Source: Bacteroidales bacterium
Lineage (GTDB): Bacteria > Bacteroidota > Bacteroidia > Bacteroidales > JAAUTT01
Reading direction: 5' to 3'
Assembly: GCA_025350365.1 (NCBI GenBank)
Contig: JANXXY010000127.1
Coordinates: 1-7,491, forward strand
DNA: 7,491 nt
Positions 6,499 through 7,491 of this stretch are shown here, in pieces (positions within the stretch are counted from its first letter, which is position 1; every line of letters begins with the position of its first letter). The translations under genes were made by a program, and so were the position numbers. A model generated the notes under the pieces. That model had not been told where the DNA came from and made no database searches. It was given only the letters and a program-made list of their open reading frames with translations.

Positions 6499-7491
6499 TT
6501 ATGCTTTAAGCATTTTTAAAAAACCAACTTCTTTTGGATCCAGGTACCTCCACATTCCACGGGAGAGGCCTTTTTTAGTTAGCCCTGCAAAATAAATACG
6601 ATCGAGTTTTAATACTTTATAGCCCAAGTGTTCAAAGAGCCGGCGAATAATTCGGTTGCGGCCTGAATGAATTTCGATACCTACCAGCGAGCTATCATCT
6701 TCAAATACATAATTAATATTGTCAGCTTTTATAATACCATCATCGAGAGTAATGCCTTCCTTAATAGCCTGCAAATCTTCTGCTTTAACACTCTTTTCTA
6801 ATTGTACCTGATATATTTTTCTATAATTGGAAGTAGGATGTGTAAGTTTTTTTGTCAACTCTCCGTCATTGGTTAACAATAGCACACCGGTGGTCATTCT
6901 ATCCAGGCGACCTACCGGATAAATACGTTCTTTGCATGCACCCTGAACCAATTCCATTACTGTTCTTTTAGCATGGGGATCATCCACTGATGTTACATAG
7001 TCCTTTGGTTTATTTAACAGGAGATAAACCTTTCGCTCGGCTTGAAGTCTTTCAGCATTATATCGTACATCGTCGGTGGGTAATACCTTCGAACCTAACT
7101 GTGAAACGATCTGCCCGTTTACAGTAATTAAGCCAGCCTGAATGTAATCATCAGCTTCTCGCCGGGAGCATAAACCGGTATTAGCAATATATTTATTAAG
7201 ACGTAACGGGGCATCTACCGGAATATCATTGAAATTGTATACCGGCTGTCGGGGTTTACTTGTAAGTTGACGTCCTGTCCCTTTTTGGAATGGCCTTCCT
7301 GAAGATGATCCTCCGTATGATGATTGGCTATCCCTGCCCGAACCTTGTCCGTAAGATTTTTTAAACACAGGCCTTTGATTGTCATCGGACGATTTTTTTA
7401 CAAATGGTCTGGAATCTTTGTTGTAAGTATCGGAGGATCTTTTCACAAAAGGTCTCGGGCTTTGATCGCGTGAGTCAGACGATTTTTTTAC
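6499..7491 (-). CDS. rluB: RluB/RsuA-family pseudouridine synthase, 5' end outside the window
   Basis: The frame is open to the right edge; 330 residues are visible, ending at TAA 6499-6501. The GTG at 7444-7446 is not a good start, because the 15 codons before it (VKKSSD...RPF) continue the same repeat. Counting from the first codon at the edge, residues 1-90 are a low-complexity, basic, Ser/Gly/Lys/Arg-rich tail. An S4 RNA-binding domain follows (about 96-145, LRLNKYIANTGLCSRREAD). Then comes the catalytic domain, with YPVGRLDRMTTGVLLLTNDG (191-210) holding the catalytic Asp at 197 (codon 6901-6903), and SGRNRIIRRLFEHLGY (276-291). The family isomerises specific uridines in rRNA; RluB modifies 23S rRNA (U2605 in E. 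coli) and RsuA 16S rRNA. Target choice cannot be decided here, so the symbol is the best guess. Basic N-terminal extensions are common in Bacteroidota members. A strong terminator follows the gene. Confidence 0.88.
   Translation of the reverse strand, partial: VKKSSDSRDQSPRPFVKRSSDTYNKDSRPFVKKSSDDNQRPVFKKSYGQGSGRDSQSSYGGSSSGRPFQKGTGRQLTSKPRQPVYNFNDIPVDAPLRLNKYIANTGLCSRREADDYIQAGLITVNGQIVSQLGSKVLPTDDVRYNAERLQAERKVYLLLNKPKDYVTSVDDPHAKRTVMELVQGACKERIYPVGRLDRMTTGVLLLTNDGELTKKLTHPTSNYRKIYQVQLEKSVKAEDLQAIKEGITLDDGIIKADNINYVFEDDSSLVGIEIHSGRNRIIRRLFEHLGYKVLKLDRIYFAGLTKKGLSRGMWRYLDPKEVGFLKMLKA
7363..7491 (-). repeat. in-frame 45-bp tandem repeat encoding VKKSSD...RPF units
   Basis: Three consecutive units in the rluB-like coding sequence begin at 7491, 7446 and 7401. 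They encode VKKSSDSRDQSPRPF, VKRSSDTYNKDSRPF and the shorter VKKSSDDNQRPVF (45, 45 and 39 bp). The first and third units share GTAAAAAAATCGTC exactly at the DNA level, while the middle unit has diverged, which suggests duplication rather than convergent composition. The array runs off the window, so its full copy number is unknown. The encoded segment is predicted disordered and basic, suited to loose RNA or ribosome contact. Confidence 0.75.

Noticed and set aside
6285..6509. Plus-strand open frame of 74 codons across the DUF5686 start and the terminator
   Set aside because: It is antisense to the DUF5686 signal peptide region, Lys/Asn-rich from AT-rich DNA, and has no promoter support. It would also read through the hairpin.
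6501..6513. Small palindrome ATGCTT-t-AAGCAT at the end of the pseudouridine synthase gene
   Set aside because: A one-base loop is not a stable hairpin, and the bases are explained by the final codons and stop. The real terminator lies downstream at 6444-6474.
1..7491. A hidden defence, mobile or biosynthetic system
   Set aside because: All long open frames belong to recognised core or envelope families. There are no transposase, integrase, nuclease, toxin-antitoxin or CRISPR signatures. The only unexplained structure is intergenic.

Overview
The window looks like chromosomal DNA from a member of the Bacteroidota, probably of the Bacteroidales/Marinilabiliales type. The sequence is AT-rich, start codons lack Shine-Dalgarno sequences, and matches to the Bacteroidota -7 promoter box (TAnnTTTG) lie upstream of genes. 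The gene families also fit: a DUF5686 outer-membrane barrel protein with an N-terminal carboxypeptidase-regulatory-like domain, a secreted NamZ (DUF1343/GH171), a LolC/E-type permease, and an RluB/RsuA pseudouridine synthase with a long disordered N-terminus. The order assignment is inference; only the phylum is well supported.

Layout, left to right. (1) The C-terminal 99 codons of an MltF-type lytic transglycosylase (+, cut by the left edge). (2) A convergent minus-strand pair, 5 bp apart: a LolC/E-like ABC permease (977-2221, GTG start) followed by a CoA-pyrophosphatase-type NUDIX hydrolase (360-971). (3) A 259-bp divergent promoter region (2222-2480) with candidate promoters in both directions and a 9-bp inverted repeat with a 20-bp spacer. 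(4) namZ, an exported exo-N-acetylmuramidase (+, TTG start). (5) A 315-bp convergent intergenic region holding a compact cluster of perfect hairpins. Two of these are oppositely oriented and share the same foot tetranucleotide, as in a BIME/REP element. (6) A DUF5686 outer-membrane protein (minus). (7) A strong intrinsic terminator whose T-tract runs directly into the DUF5686 start codon. (8) An RluB-like pseudouridine synthase (minus) whose reading frame runs off the right edge through a 15-residue repeat.

Functionally, several genes concern the envelope: MltF and NamZ act on peptidoglycan, the LolC/E-like permease on lipoprotein export, and the DUF5686 protein sits in the outer membrane. 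The NUDIX and pseudouridine synthase genes are housekeeping. I see no tRNA, rRNA, CRISPR array, insertion sequence or defence system. The coding part is ordinary; the unexplained structure is in the intergenic regions, mainly 3761-3883 and 6444-6474.
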